Positions 19,885 through 28,496 are shown, numbered from the stretch's first letter. The stretch is DNA of 64,000 bases from an uncultured Prochlorococcus sp. (GCF_902522795.1 NZ_CABYWZ010000006.1:1-64000), one strand, 5' to 3'. Numbers and translations: made by a program. Notes: a model not told the origin generated them from the letters alone.

Positions 19885-20673
19885 TTAAATAAATAAACTC
19901 ATAAATATTTTTAATAGGGGAATTGTAATTATTGAAATTAAAGTTGTAGTAAAAAGAATTTTTGAAGCGATTTGTTGTTTTACACCATAAGCCTCTGCCA
20001 TTAATATCGTTGAGATTGCTGTTGGGGTTCCTGCCTGAAGAATTACTGCTGATGATTGATAGAAATTAAAATTTAAAGATTTGCATACTAAAAAAATGAT
20101 AAAAGGAAGAATAAATAACTTTAATAAAATTGAAAATTTAATTTCTGCATTTAGATCCAAAATCCTTTCCTTTTGATTTGTGATTATTCCAAGTCTTGTT
20201 CCCACAATTACTATTGCCAAAGCAATAACTATTCTTGAAGGAATCCAAAGATAATTTCCTAAGATTTCATCTATTTGGAAAAGATATGCAAGAAGTACAC
20301 CAATAATCCCTCGCGATGCAGGACTATTTATCAATGCATCTAAAAGTCCTTTGATGTTTGGGATTTTATCACTGCTGAATTTTTTTTGAAGAAAAAAAGG
20401 TCCAAATATCCATGCGAAAAGTGTTGTTCCTAAGTCAAATCCAATAGTGAAATTTATAGTAGTTGAAGGTAAAAGAGCTAGCGCAATTGGTATTCCAAGA
20501 AATGATGTATTACCTATTAGGCCCGCTAGCTGCAATGTGTAATTTGGAAGTCTCTTATTAAATATTGGGATTATATTTATTAAAGTTATTAAAAATCCAA
20601 TTACCGAGAATGCTAAAAATGCACTTTTAATTAGGTTTATATCAATGCCTTCCTTTAATAAGAGACCCATCAC
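19885..20673 (-). CDS. AEC (auxin efflux carrier) family permease, N-terminus unresolved
   Basis: The recognisable start (GTG at 20673, followed by ATG) gives 262 residues, short for AEC transporters of about 300. The sequence has paired helices with LIGNTSFLGIPIALALLP and QAGTPTAISTILMAEAYG, typical of the two AEC halves. The same frame stays open upstream to a stop at 20827-20829. It encodes a plausible missing first helix (LFINIIPFLILGFLIGKK, then RPLIRFGIPLSVMGLLL), but contains no ATG, GTG or TTG before 20673. So either an unusual start codon is used, there is a frameshift near 20815, or the gene is truncated. Substrate is unknown. Confidence 0.8.
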   Translation of the reverse strand: MMGLLLKEGIDINLIKSAFLAFSVIGFLITLINIIPIFNKRLPNYTLQLAGLIGNTSFLGIPIALALLPSTTINFTIGFDLGTTLFAWIFGPFFLQKKFSSDKIPNIKGLLDALINSPASRGIIGVLLAYLFQIDEILGNYLWIPSRIVIALAIVIVGTRLGIITNQKERILDLNAEIKFSILLKLFILPFIIFLVCKSLNFNFYQSSAVILQAGTPTAISTILMAEAYGVKQQIASKILFTTTLISIITIPLLKIFMSLFI

Positions 20674-20874
20674 ACTTAGTGGAATGCCAAATCTTATTAG
20701 AGGTCTTGCAATATATTTTGAAATCCTTGGATTTTTTTTTCCGATAAGAAAACCAAGGATTAAGAAAGGGATAATATTTATGAAAAGTGAGTAGATAGTA
20801 TTATTTAAATATTCATTAAAGCAATATTAACTTGCCATAGTGCAGTCAAAAAGTTTTTTTAATTCATTTAGGAT

Positions 20875-21105
20875 TTAAATTATTTTCCAGATTGCTTTGT
20901 CAGGAATTAAAGGAGATTTATATAAATTTTCTGGTTCTTTAGTTAAAACTCTCCAAGAAGGAACCCGACAAGTTACATAAGCAGGACTTTCTATTAAAAC
21001 TCCCGGTTTCTCATCAAAAGTACAAGAAAATCCTTCTTTCCAATATCCACCATTATTAAGGCTACCTTTAAACCAAACCCAGCATTTTGAAGTTTTCAAT
21101 ATCAA
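20875..21105 (-). CDS. Conserved hypothetical protein, 76 residues
   Basis: This small soluble protein is rich in Trp and Pro: CWVWFKGSLNNGGYWKEG, then CTFDEKPGVLIESPAYVTCR and VPSWRV. It has three cysteines and no membrane segment. Composition and codon use are those of a real gene. I recognise no family. It lies between the AEC gene and the SemiSWEET gene, all leftward. Confidence 0.6.
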   Translation of the reverse strand: MILKTSKCWVWFKGSLNNGGYWKEGFSCTFDEKPGVLIESPAYVTCRVPSWRVLTKEPENLYKSPLIPDKAIWKII

Positions 21106-21175
21106 CTAATTATTTTTTTCTATTTTAATAAAGATTTAAATAAATCTAAAATTTATTAATTAAAAAATTTTTTTC

Positions 21176-21439
21176 TTATTTTAATTTTTTTGAAAAATAT
21201 ATTTTAGAAATTAATATTAATAGATTTAAGATCAGGGTAATTAAATTTGCAATTAATATAGGTTTAGAAGAAATCTTATAACCATAAATAATCCAAGACA
21301 AAACTCCAATAATAAACATTATTAATGTTGTCAAAGAAACATCATCTGCTTTTTTTGTTTTTAAAGTTTTTATCAATTGAGGTAGAAATGCCGTTGTTGT
21401 TAAAATTGCTGCAAAATAACCAAATATATCTACATTCAT
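21176..21439 (-). CDS. SemiSWEET/PQ-loop sugar transporter
   Basis: This 87-residue protein has three membrane helices. The first contains the PQ-loop FLPQLIKTLKTKKADDVSL, with Pro and Gln in the expected place, followed by LTTLIMFIIGVLSWIIYGY and a third Leu-rich helix. SemiSWEETs work as dimers and move sugars along their gradient. It follows the peroxiredoxin-like gene after 18 bases, and both are leftward. Confidence 0.88.
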   Translation of the reverse strand: MNVDIFGYFAAILTTTAFLPQLIKTLKTKKADDVSLTTLIMFIIGVLSWIIYGYKISSKPILIANLITLILNLLILISKIYFSKKLK

Positions 21440-21457
21440 AAAAATATTTTTTAAGAA

Positions 21458-22192
21458 CTATTCTTTAATTAAATCAGATAAAAATCCTAAAGGATTTCTC
21501 ATGTTTGATGAATATCCAAGAACATCACTTGAAAAAAATTTATAAATAACTTGATTTTGATTATTTAATAAGAAGGAAGCTCCTCTTTGAGGAAGGTATT
21601 TTTCATTAAGAATATAATCACTCCAATTTTGGATTATTTCATTCATATTGTTTAATCTAAATGTTGCTAATTCAAATGGTCTTAAATAACCATCTCCGAA
21701 AACCTGTTTAAATGAATTACCTGAAAATTTTAGAAATTTTAAAACATCAATTTTGTCAAATTCTGAATAGATTTGCTTTGCTTTTTGATCGCCGGTGTAA
21801 CCTCTAATAACTTCTTTAATTGTTTTAAAAGAATTTATTCCAGATAGCATCAAAAGCATATTGACCCAACCTCCTAAACCTATATTTAATCCTCTTGAAA
21901 TTTTAAGATTGTTATGAATATGGTTATTAGAAACAACTATTAAATTTTCTTTACGAAAGCCAGTAAATTTGCAAAATTTTTCTTTTCCATTTTGGTTCCC
22001 AATAGCAATTGCAAAAATATCTAAATTTTCATCTTGATTATTATCGATAAAATTTCTCAAATTTATTGCATATTCAAAGCTATCAAAATCTCCCAATAAA
22101 CCAAATAAAACAATTAATTTGAATTTTTTCTGCCCATTAAAGTTGAATTCTTCAACAAGATTTTTAATACCATTTTGAAATTTGTCAATCAC
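21458..22192 (-). CDS. AhpC/TSA-like (Prx-like) protein without a CxxC
   Basis: This 244-residue protein resembles the thioredoxin-fold AhpC/TSA-like proteins of cyanobacteria. It has VLFGLLGDFDSFEYAINLRN where a redox motif would lie, then AIAIGNQNGKEKFCKFTGF, then RGLNIGLGGWVNMLLML. There is no CxxC, and the only cysteine is in KFCKFTGF, so classical peroxidase activity is doubtful. Function is unknown. It is divergent from flavodoxin with 141 bases between, and SemiSWEET follows downstream. Confidence 0.7.
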   Translation of the reverse strand: MIDKFQNGIKNLVEEFNFNGQKKFKLIVLFGLLGDFDSFEYAINLRNFIDNNQDENLDIFAIAIGNQNGKEKFCKFTGFRKENLIVVSNNHIHNNLKISRGLNIGLGGWVNMLLMLSGINSFKTIKEVIRGYTGDQKAKQIYSEFDKIDVLKFLKFSGNSFKQVFGDGYLRPFELATFRLNNMNEIIQNWSDYILNEKYLPQRGASFLLNNQNQVIYKFFSSDVLGYSSNMRNPLGFLSDLIKE

Positions 22193-22333
22193 GATGATTT
22201 AAATGTTTTATAAATTATTCTCAAAAAAATTTTTCATACCTTGATTAGTATAAAATTTTACATGAAAAAGTCTTTTTTGGAGAAATTTTTCGTTTGTTTG
22301 TTTCTATTATTTTAAAGAAAACAATTTAAATTT

Positions 22334-22858
22334 ATGACAGTAGGAATTTATTACGCAACTACAACTGGAAAAACTGAAGATGTCGCAGATCGTCTTCACA
22401 ACTTTATTCCTTCAGCAGAATCACCAAAAGATGTATCAGATGTTGATGATCTTTCAGAATTTGAAAATCTTGAAGGTATTATTTGTGGCCTGCCAACTTG
22501 GAATACTGGAGCGGACGAGGAGAGATCTGGAACTTCGTGGGATTCAATATTAGAAGATATAGGCAAACTAAATTTATCAGGAAAAAAAGTAGCAATTTTT
22601 GGTTTAGGAGATTCTTCTACCTATACTGAAAATTATTGTGATGCAATGGAAGAACTTCATAGCTACTTCACAAAAGCAGGCGCTGAAATGGTCGGTTACG
22701 TAGATAAATCTTCTTATACATTTGATGAATCTAAAAGTGTTATAGGGGAAAGCTTTTGTGGATTACCTCTTGATGAGGATAGTGAATCTGATTTGACCGA
22801 TTCGCGTCTTGAGGCATGGGCTTCTCAGCTTAAAGGTGAAATCCCCTCTTTGGCTTAA
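22334..22858 (+). CDS. isiB: Flavodoxin (long-chain)
   Basis: Flavodoxin carries electrons from photosystem I in place of ferredoxin, especially when iron is scarce. The 174-residue protein starts MTVGIYYATTTGKTEDVADR, whose TxTGxT loop binds the FMN phosphate. GLPTWNTGADEERSGTSWD provides the aromatic residue stacking on flavin, and the long-chain insertion and YTENYCDAMEELH follow. A 141-base upstream region must hold the promoter; I cannot identify a Fur box with confidence. The symbol isiB/fldA depends on convention. Confidence 0.95.
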   Translation: MTVGIYYATTTGKTEDVADRLHNFIPSAESPKDVSDVDDLSEFENLEGIICGLPTWNTGADEERSGTSWDSILEDIGKLNLSGKKVAIFGLGDSSTYTENYCDAMEELHSYFTKAGAEMVGYVDKSSYTFDESKSVIGESFCGLPLDEDSESDLTDSRLEAWASQLKGEIPSLA

Positions 22859-22962
22859 ATTTTTGACAAAAAACCTAAAAAAATAGTCAATTTAATAAAT
22901 TAAAACTTTCTATCCCAATTAGAGATGCCTTTTTGTATGATTGCTTGTAAATCTTAAAAATA

Positions 22963-23616
22963 ATGAAAAATTTAAAAGAACAGAGTTGCAAAGATATTTT
23001 TAAAAATGCTTATGAAAAAAGATATACATGGAATACTGATTTCAAAGGCTATAAAGGCAAGTGTACTTATTTATTTGAAGATAATTCTTATGAGGGTGAG
23101 TTCTTATTAGGTGAAGACTTTAAACCTGAGATTAAAAATATAGATGAAGAAAACATAAAGAAAAGTATTGCTTCTCAATTGTTTGAAGTGTGTATTCACA
23201 GGGTAAAAAGAGAATTTAATTCAGTTCATTCAGAAAATAATTTTAATTTACTTAAAAGTTCTGAAAATGGGATTGAAATGAATGTTTCTGGGAGAAATGA
23301 AGGAGATAAGTATAGGGTTAAAGATGATTGTATTAATATGGTTTATAGAAAAATTCATGGAACAATTATTGAGATTTTTGTTGAGGAATTTTTTGATACT
23401 GGAGTTGGTTTTCTTAGTAAGAAATATACTAGTCAACAAATTAATCCAAAAACCCTAGAATCAAATTCTCAAAAAATTGAATACAAAGATGAATTTATAA
23501 ATATAGGTAAAAAAGATTATTGGATTTTAAATTCGAGATCAATAAAATATTTAAACCAAAATCAAGAAGAAGAAATACAAAAGTTTGTTTTCGAGGATTT
23601 AAGTTTATTGAAATAA
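22963..23616 (+). CDS. DUF3386 family protein
   Basis: This 217-residue protein begins with SCKDIFKNAYEKRYTWNTDF, followed by FKGYKGKCTYLFED, the opening pattern of the cyanobacterial DUF3386 family. The middle has GIEMNVSGRNEGDKYRVKD and the end DYWILNSRSIKY. It has no signal peptide or membrane helix. Function is unknown. It is 104 bases after flavodoxin and may be transcribed with it or separately. Confidence 0.72.
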   Translation: MKNLKEQSCKDIFKNAYEKRYTWNTDFKGYKGKCTYLFEDNSYEGEFLLGEDFKPEIKNIDEENIKKSIASQLFEVCIHRVKREFNSVHSENNFNLLKSSENGIEMNVSGRNEGDKYRVKDDCINMVYRKIHGTIIEIFVEEFFDTGVGFLSKKYTSQQINPKTLESNSQKIEYKDEFINIGKKDYWILNSRSIKYLNQNQEEEIQKFVFEDLSLLK

Positions 23617-23621
23617 GTTTT

Positions 23622-23867
23622 TTATTCAACCAATCTAAATCCTTTATCAAGTAGTTTTTGATAAAGAAGTCTTGCTCTGAAGGCTAAAATTTGTTCTTCA
23701 TTTTCATTACTAATTACATGAAAATAATTATTGTCTAATTTGTTTTTGCTAAAACACACGTTTGCTTCACCTAATCTTAAAGTCCAGTTTTCTTCTTTAG
23801 CTAATTGTTGATTAGGTCCTAGATCCCAAGGGCATTTTTCAGGATATTTTTCTCTTTTAGAGCCCAT
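23622..23867 (-). CDS. Conserved hypothetical protein, 81 residues
   Basis: This small soluble protein starts MGSKREKYPEKCPWDLGPNQ and contains LAKEENWTLRLGEANVCF, then ILAFRARLLYQKLLDKGFRL. A short helix appears to end the protein. No family is recognised. It converges on the DUF3386 gene with five bases between the stops. The high Trp, Cys and Arg content and the clean ATG make it a credible gene. Confidence 0.6.
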   Translation of the reverse strand: MGSKREKYPEKCPWDLGPNQQLAKEENWTLRLGEANVCFSKNKLDNNYFHVISNENEEQILAFRARLLYQKLLDKGFRLVE

Positions 23868-23963
23868 ATTTTTAATATTATCTATCCAATATTAGTAAAA
23901 ATTTAAAAGTATGGCTATAGATCTTTGTTCAAAGCTTTATCTGAAATGCAGTAAAGGTATTAT

Positions 23964-24602
23964 TTACTTTTTACTTGCAATCAAGCAATAAAATGGGTCT
24001 TTACTAAAAAAATTGAAGATATTTTGGACTGGTTCATTAAACTTTTTAATTATTCTTGGCTCATTAAATCCGTTTGATATTAAGACTTTTCTTACATATT
24101 TAATTCTCTCTTCTTCAGTGGATGAAGTCCAAATGTTGGGAGCCTTATGCCAAAATGCTCTATTTGAAAAAGATATTATAAACTTGCCATCATTACTCAA
24201 AATTCTTACGATTTCTCTAGATAAATTTTCTGGGTATTGTAAATATTGCCAAGCTGCGACCATTAAACAGAAATCAACACTTTCATTACCTAAAGGAATT
24301 TCTTGATTTAAATTGAAATTTTGTATCCAATAAGTATCAAAAATTTTATTTTTCTCAAGTTCTTGTTTGTTTAATCCATGCCCAATAACTTTTTTATATT
24401 TTTTCTCTTGAGGTAAGTAACTATCCCAGCTGGACATTAAATCTAGGACAGTTGAATTGTCTGAAATTTCTTTTTTATAAACATTTGATAGATATTGCCT
24501 GAAGTTCGCATCTAAATGATAAACAAATTTTGGGTCAGAATAAAATTCTTCATCATTGCTCTCATCAAGTTTTTTTCTTTGATAATTATTTAGAACTTCC
24601 AA
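23964..24602 (-). CDS. SAM-dependent methyltransferase-like protein
   Basis: This 212-residue protein has a class I methyltransferase core. STVLDLMSSWDSYLPQ stands where the glycine-rich SAM loop would be, followed by KKVIGHGLNKQELEKN, then GNESVDFCLMVAAWQYLQYP and the post-core NDGKFIISFSNR. The LMSSW variant of motif I occurs in a plant and cyanobacterial subfamily, so SAM binding is plausible although the GxGxG is absent. Substrate is unknown. Confidence 0.72.
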   Translation of the reverse strand: MEVLNNYQRKKLDESNDEEFYSDPKFVYHLDANFRQYLSNVYKKEISDNSTVLDLMSSWDSYLPQEKKYKKVIGHGLNKQELEKNKIFDTYWIQNFNLNQEIPLGNESVDFCLMVAAWQYLQYPENLSREIVRILSNDGKFIISFSNRAFWHKAPNIWTSSTEEERIKYVRKVLISNGFNEPRIIKKFNEPVQNIFNFFSKDPFYCLIASKK

Positions 24603-24754
24603 AACGATTATTAAGTGATCTAATTCAAATTTAATAAATAGTTATTCATATTGTGATTCAGAAATATATTTTGCATTTAATTAATTAAAGATTTTTAAAA
24701 AAGCTAGACATCTATTAAAAAAAAGTTAAATTAATAATTAATAATTTTGTAAAA

Positions 24755-24925
24755 ATGATTGAATTCAAAAGGAGCAAAAAAAGTAGATCTAAAAATGCCC
24801 TTTTCAATCCCTATAAAAACGGAATAAGTCAATACGATATGGCATATCTTTCATCAAAAAAAGTTTTAAAAAATAAAACTTTTAATCTACAAAATGATTT
24901 TCAAAAAGATAATTTAGCTGCATAA
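24755..24925 (+). CDS. Small basic hypothetical protein (56 residues)
   Basis: ATG at 24755 opens a frame of 56 codons ending two bases before the tautomerase ATG, so the two are probably cotranscribed. The protein is rich in Lys, Ser and Asn (MIEFKRSKKSRSKN, then PYKNGISQYDMAYLSSKK), soluble and basic. The purine-rich stretch at the start of the frame encodes Lys and Arg. No family is recognised. The tight spacing and open frame in an otherwise empty 325-base stretch support it. Confidence 0.55.
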   Translation: MIEFKRSKKSRSKNALFNPYKNGISQYDMAYLSSKKVLKNKTFNLQNDFQKDNLAA

Positions 24926-24927
24926 AT

Positions 24928-25260
24928 ATGCCTTATATTAATGTTTCTACTTCAGCAAAAATAGAGGATAAGAAGAAATTACTTGAAGAAATTTCAATAT
25001 TAGTCGCGTCTTTAACAAATAAATCAAAAAGATTTGTTATGGCTAAGTTAGATGATAATTTAGAAATGTATTTTGATGATGAAAGACCTTGTTGTTTTTT
25101 AGAAATTAAGTCGATAGGCTCTTTAAATCCTTCAGAGATGGCAAAGCAAATATCTAATTTTGTTTATGAAAAAATTGGAATTCCAATAGATAAAATTTAT
25201 ATTTCTTTCGAGGATGTGCCCGCTTCATTATGGGCTTGGAATGGAAGAACCTTTGGTTAA
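24928..25260 (+). CDS. MIF/tautomerase-like protein
   Basis: This 110-residue protein starts MPYINVSTSAKIEDKKKLLE. The proline after the initiator Met becomes the catalytic N-terminal Pro of the tautomerase superfamily once Met is removed. FVMAKLDDNLEMYFDD and CCFLEIKSIGSL follow, and the C-terminus VPASLWAWNGRTFG matches the macrophage migration inhibitory factor fold. Likely activity is keto-enol tautomerisation of phenylpyruvate-like compounds; the physiological role is unknown. Confidence 0.88.
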   Translation: MPYINVSTSAKIEDKKKLLEEISILVASLTNKSKRFVMAKLDDNLEMYFDDERPCCFLEIKSIGSLNPSEMAKQISNFVYEKIGIPIDKIYISFEDVPASLWAWNGRTFG

Positions 25261-25287
25261 TAATTTATTATTTTAGGTACTAATTTA

Positions 25288-25674
25288 ATGGAAATAAATA
25301 AATTAGCTGATTTAAACAGTCTTAGAACTGCTCCTCATTTAAGCAGTAGTCAAGAAAAAAAACTATTAATAGAATTAGAAACTAATATTTATAATGCCGA
25401 TTGGATAACAATAGGAATAATGGCAGCTTCTGATACCAAAGCTATTGAAGCACTGAAATCAATTTCTAATAAATATTCCTCAATAAAATTTGGTAATTTA
25501 GATTCGCTTCATGCTGATGGATATGTTTTTTTAAAAGGCAACCAAAAAACTGGTAATGTTTTTGTTAGATCTGAGAATGGTCTGGGAGAAGGAATTTTAA
25601 TAACTTGCCAATATGATGAAGATGCAGAAGAATCTAATACTTTTGGACCTTTGCCATTAGATTTTTTTTCATGA
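25288..25674 (+). CDS. DUF1824 family protein
   Basis: This 128-residue soluble protein has NADWITIGIMAASDTKAIEA near residues 32-51, then FGNLDSLHADGYVFLKGNQK and GEGILITCQYDE near the end, matching the cyanobacterial DUF1824 family. Function is unknown. It follows the tautomerase by 27 bases in the same direction. Confidence 0.75.
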   Translation: MEINKLADLNSLRTAPHLSSSQEKKLLIELETNIYNADWITIGIMAASDTKAIEALKSISNKYSSIKFGNLDSLHADGYVFLKGNQKTGNVFVRSENGLGEGILITCQYDEDAEESNTFGPLPLDFFS

Positions 25675-25829
25675 TTAATTTCTAATTTATGTTTATATTG
25701 GATTAAGTTTTATGCTATCCAAATACCAGATAATGCTTCTCAGAAATTAGAGTTAAAAATATTTTTTGTTTTAAGTTTTGTTATTATGTTTAATGGCATT
25801 GATCTAAATTCTAAACTTCTTAAAATTTG

Positions 25830-26696
25830 ATGTTTTTTCAGGATATAATTCAAAATTTAAATAATTTTTGGTCCAAAGAGGGTTGTTTAATTATGCAGCC
25901 ATATGATTCTGAAAAGGGTGCTGGTACAATGAGTCCTCATACTTTTTTGAGGGCAATTGGACCCGAACCTTGGTCTGTTGCATATGCTGAGCCATGTAGA
26001 AGACCCACAGACGGAAGATTTGGTGATAACCCTAATCGTGCACAACATTATTTTCAATATCAAGTAATAATTAAGCCTTCCCCAGATGGGATCCAAGAAA
26101 AATATTTGAAATCTCTGGAATCTCTTGGAATAGAGGCTAAAAATCATGACATAAGATTTGTTGAAGATAATTGGGAGTCGCCAACTCTTGGAGCTTGGGG
26201 CGTAGGTTGGGAAGTATGGCTAGACGGAATGGAAGTTACTCAATTCACTTATTTTCAACAATGCGGGGGAGTTGATTGTCAACCAATACCAATTGAAATT
26301 ACATACGGTTTAGAGAGAATTGCAATGTTTTTGCAGGATAAAGAAAGTATCTGGGACTTAAATTGGAATAAAGATCTGAAATACAGCGATATTTGGCTTG
26401 AATTTGAAAAAGATCAATGTTCATATAATTTCTCTGAATCAAATCCTGAAAATCTCAGAAAATTATTTGAGATATATCAAGATGAAGCAAATTCATTAAT
26501 TGAAAAGAAGCTAACTTACCCCGCGCTTGATTATGTTTTAAAGTGTAGTCATAGCTTTAATTTGCTTGATGCTAGAGGCGTAATATCAGTAACTGATCGT
26601 GCCCATTATATAGAAAAAATCAGAAAGTTAGCTAGAGAAGTCGCGTCTTCATGGATACTAGAGAGGGAACGCATGGGCTTTCCCTTAGTAAAGTAA
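25830..26696 (+). CDS. glyQ: Glycyl-tRNA synthetase alpha subunit
   Basis: GlyQ is the catalytic subunit of the alpha2beta2 glycyl-tRNA synthetase. Highly conserved blocks are present: [59 protein letters not shown] and [20 protein letters not shown]. The length of 288 residues is usual. I chose the ATG at 25830 rather than the TTG three bases upstream. The beta subunit gene is not nearby. Confidence 0.97.
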   Translation: MFFQDIIQNLNNFWSKEGCLIMQPYDSEKGAGTMSPHTFLRAIGPEPWSVAYAEPCRRPTDGRFGDNPNRAQHYFQYQVIIKPSPDGIQEKYLKSLESLGIEAKNHDIRFVEDNWESPTLGAWGVGWEVWLDGMEVTQFTYFQQCGGVDCQPIPIEITYGLERIAMFLQDKESIWDLNWNKDLKYSDIWLEFEKDQCSYNFSESNPENLRKLFEIYQDEANSLIEKKLTYPALDYVLKCSHSFNLLDARGVISVTDRAHYIEKIRKLAREVASSWILERERMGFPLVK

Positions 26697-26828
26697 GATT
26701 TATATCTCGAAAGTATCAGAATGTTATTTCCTAAGGTAAAGAAATATACATGACAAAGTGATTTTTTATTTTTGGATTATTTCTACCAAATTTTTGTTGT
26801 AAGGTAACAAAAATAACAATTTTAATAA

Positions 26829-27857
26829 ATGAAATTAAAGAATTATTTAAAAAAGCTATTTTTTACTTCAGTGACATTATCGCTACTTCTAAATAATCAA
26901 CATGTAAATTCTGCAGAGAAAGAGGTTAGGTTATTTTCTGGTAGACATTACAATACAGATAAAGAGGTTTATCAAAAATTTCAAGAACAAACTGGCATCA
27001 AAGTTAGATATATAGAAACAGATGGAAAAGCTATAATTGAGCGCTTAAAAAGAGAGGGTAAAAATTCTCAGGCTGATTTAGTAATTCTTGTTGATGCAGC
27101 AAGAATTGAAAATGCATCAAAGGCAAATTTATTTCAAAAAATTAATTCAAATATTCTAGAAAATAGTGTTCCAAATAATTTAAGAGATCCTAGAAATAAA
27201 TGGTTTGGCCTTACTAGGCGATTAAGGGTAATCATCACAAATCCGGATATTGTGGATATTACAAAAATCAAAAATTTTGAGGATCTAACCAATCCTTCTT
27301 TTAAAGGAAAAGTATGTCTAAGAAATAGAAAAAGTCCTTATAATCAATCTTTGGTTTCTAATCAAATAGCAAAGAAAGGCGTTGGCCAAACAAAAATTTG
27401 GCTTAAGGGTTTGATATCAAATGTCTCCACTACCTATTTTTCTGGAGATTCTTCATTAATAAGAGCTGTAGGGCAGGGAACGTGCGGTATTGGAATCGTT
27501 AATCATTATTATGTCGCAAGGATGCTTGATGGAGTTAAAGGCCCAAGAGATGCTTCTTTAGCAGAAAAAATAAAATTAATAATACCCAATCCTGCGCATG
27601 TAAATATAACTGCTGGGGGCGTATATAAATATGCAGAAAACAAGACTGAGGCTATTAAACTTCTTGAATATTTAGCTTCTAGTGAAGGTAGTCAAGGTTT
27701 AGCTAATAAAACTTATGAGCACCCTTTAAAGGAATCAAGTCAAAATAGAATTGTTAGTAAATTTGGAGATTTCACTCCAGATAATGTGACTATAAAAGAA
27801 ATTGGCAAATTCAATAGTAAGGCAATAGAAATAATGAAAGAAACTGGTTGGAATTAA
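26829..27857 (+). CDS. futA: Iron(III) ABC transporter substrate-binding protein, FutA/IdiA type
   Basis: This periplasmic protein binds ferric iron for an ABC importer and may protect photosystem II in some cyanobacteria. A signal peptide covers about residues 1-29 (a Lys-rich start, LFFTSVTLSLLLNN, then VNSAEK). The mature part has FSGRHYNTDKEVYQKF with an iron-ligand Tyr, and GIVNHYYVARM with the Tyr pair used by FutA proteins. The length of 342 residues is typical. The permease and ATPase genes are not in the window. Confidence 0.93.
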   Translation: MKLKNYLKKLFFTSVTLSLLLNNQHVNSAEKEVRLFSGRHYNTDKEVYQKFQEQTGIKVRYIETDGKAIIERLKREGKNSQADLVILVDAARIENASKANLFQKINSNILENSVPNNLRDPRNKWFGLTRRLRVIITNPDIVDITKIKNFEDLTNPSFKGKVCLRNRKSPYNQSLVSNQIAKKGVGQTKIWLKGLISNVSTTYFSGDSSLIRAVGQGTCGIGIVNHYYVARMLDGVKGPRDASLAEKIKLIIPNPAHVNITAGGVYKYAENKTEAIKLLEYLASSEGSQGLANKTYEHPLKESSQNRIVSKFGDFTPDNVTIKEIGKFNSKAIEIMKETGWN

Positions 27858-27911
27858 CAAAAATCTAAATATATTTTTAGTATAAATTTTTTAATTTATA
27901 TTTTAAATATG

Positions 27912-27996
27912 GGAGAGGTGGCTGAGTGGTCGAAAGCGAACGACTCGAAATCGTTTAATAGGTAACTATTCGTGGGTTCGAATCCCACCCTCTCCG
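27912..27996 (+). tRNA. tRNA-Ser (anticodon CGA)
   Basis: Acceptor arms GGAGAGG and CCTCTCC pair perfectly, with G as discriminator. The anticodon stem AACGA/TCGTT encloses CTCGAAA, giving anticodon CGA. A long variable arm is present, as expected for class II serine tRNA. The T arm is GTGGG-TTCGAAT-CCCAC. CCA is not encoded. Confidence 0.97.
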
Positions 27997-28020
27997 TTAA
28001 AAATAGTTTCTAGAAATCCC

Positions 28021-28164
28021 AAAAATAAAATAAGAGGGCATTTATTTGCCCTCTTCGAGTCTTCTGCACCTCGTTGTCCACAAAGTCGATGAAGTGCTTT
28101 TGACTCCTGAATTATTTCTACTCCTACTGAATGAGAAAAGATAGTCGCGACAACCACAAAGCAC
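28021..28164 (-). ncRNA. Minus-strand transcript candidate with terminator (small RNA or 40-residue ORF)
   Basis: A perfect 9-bp hairpin, AAGAGGGCA/TGCCCTCTT (28032-28055), is followed on the minus strand by a T-rich tract, so it looks like a terminator for leftward transcription. Upstream on the same strand a GTG at 28164 opens a 40-codon frame (VLCGCRDYLFSFSRSRNN, then STSSTLWTTRCRR) whose stop falls in the hairpin loop. A different frame from ATG 28157 is also open and runs into tRNA antisense. Two overlapping open frames on GC-richer DNA suggest the conserved unit may be an RNA rather than a protein. It lies between tRNA-Ser and the CP12-like gene and is divergent from the latter. Confidence 0.4.
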
Positions 28165-28241
28165 TAATACTCGGGTATTAATACTCTATTAATTTCAATT
28201 GAATAGGAGGATAATTAAGGGGTAGAGATATAGGAGGTTTT

Positions 28242-28406
28242 ATGTTTATGAGACTCACCACTCCATTCACTGCCCTAAAAAATGCAACTTCAGATATTTG
28301 GAGAATGCATGATTTTAATTATCAAATGCCAAAAGATCCAAGACAAGATTATTGGGAGAAAGAGTGTATAGATCACCCAACAAGTTCTCATTGCAAAGTT
28401 TACTAA
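28242..28406 (+). CDS. CP12 C-terminal-like mini-protein (54 residues)
   Basis: ATG at 28242 (a second at 28248) follows a perfect Shine-Dalgarno AGGAGG at 28232-28237. The product ends DYWEKECIDHPTSSHCKVY. The last part matches the C-terminal CP12 signature: two cysteines separated by eight residues, with Pro in the middle and CxVY at the end. CP12 uses this disulfide loop to bind GAPDH and, with PRK, to switch off the Calvin cycle in the dark. Here the N-terminal cysteine pair and PRK-binding helix are absent. A GAPDH-binding role is inference. Such a strong ribosome-binding site suggests high expression. Confidence 0.6.
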   Translation: MFMRLTTPFTALKNATSDIWRMHDFNYQMPKDPRQDYWEKECIDHPTSSHCKVY

Positions 28407-28496
28407 AGGTAATATAAATTCAAGACATTAAAAAACTTTTGAGGTTATTTTCTTCTAAGTAAGCAGATATTCTTTTAGTATAAAACTAAAGAAAGT

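Noticed and set aside
27966-28157. A 63-codon minus-strand frame ending inside tRNA-Ser
   Set aside because: Its end is tRNA antisense (GEGGIRTHE is a well-known tRNA shadow) and it runs through a terminator hairpin. The first part may be the same RNA or peptide listed at 28021-28164.
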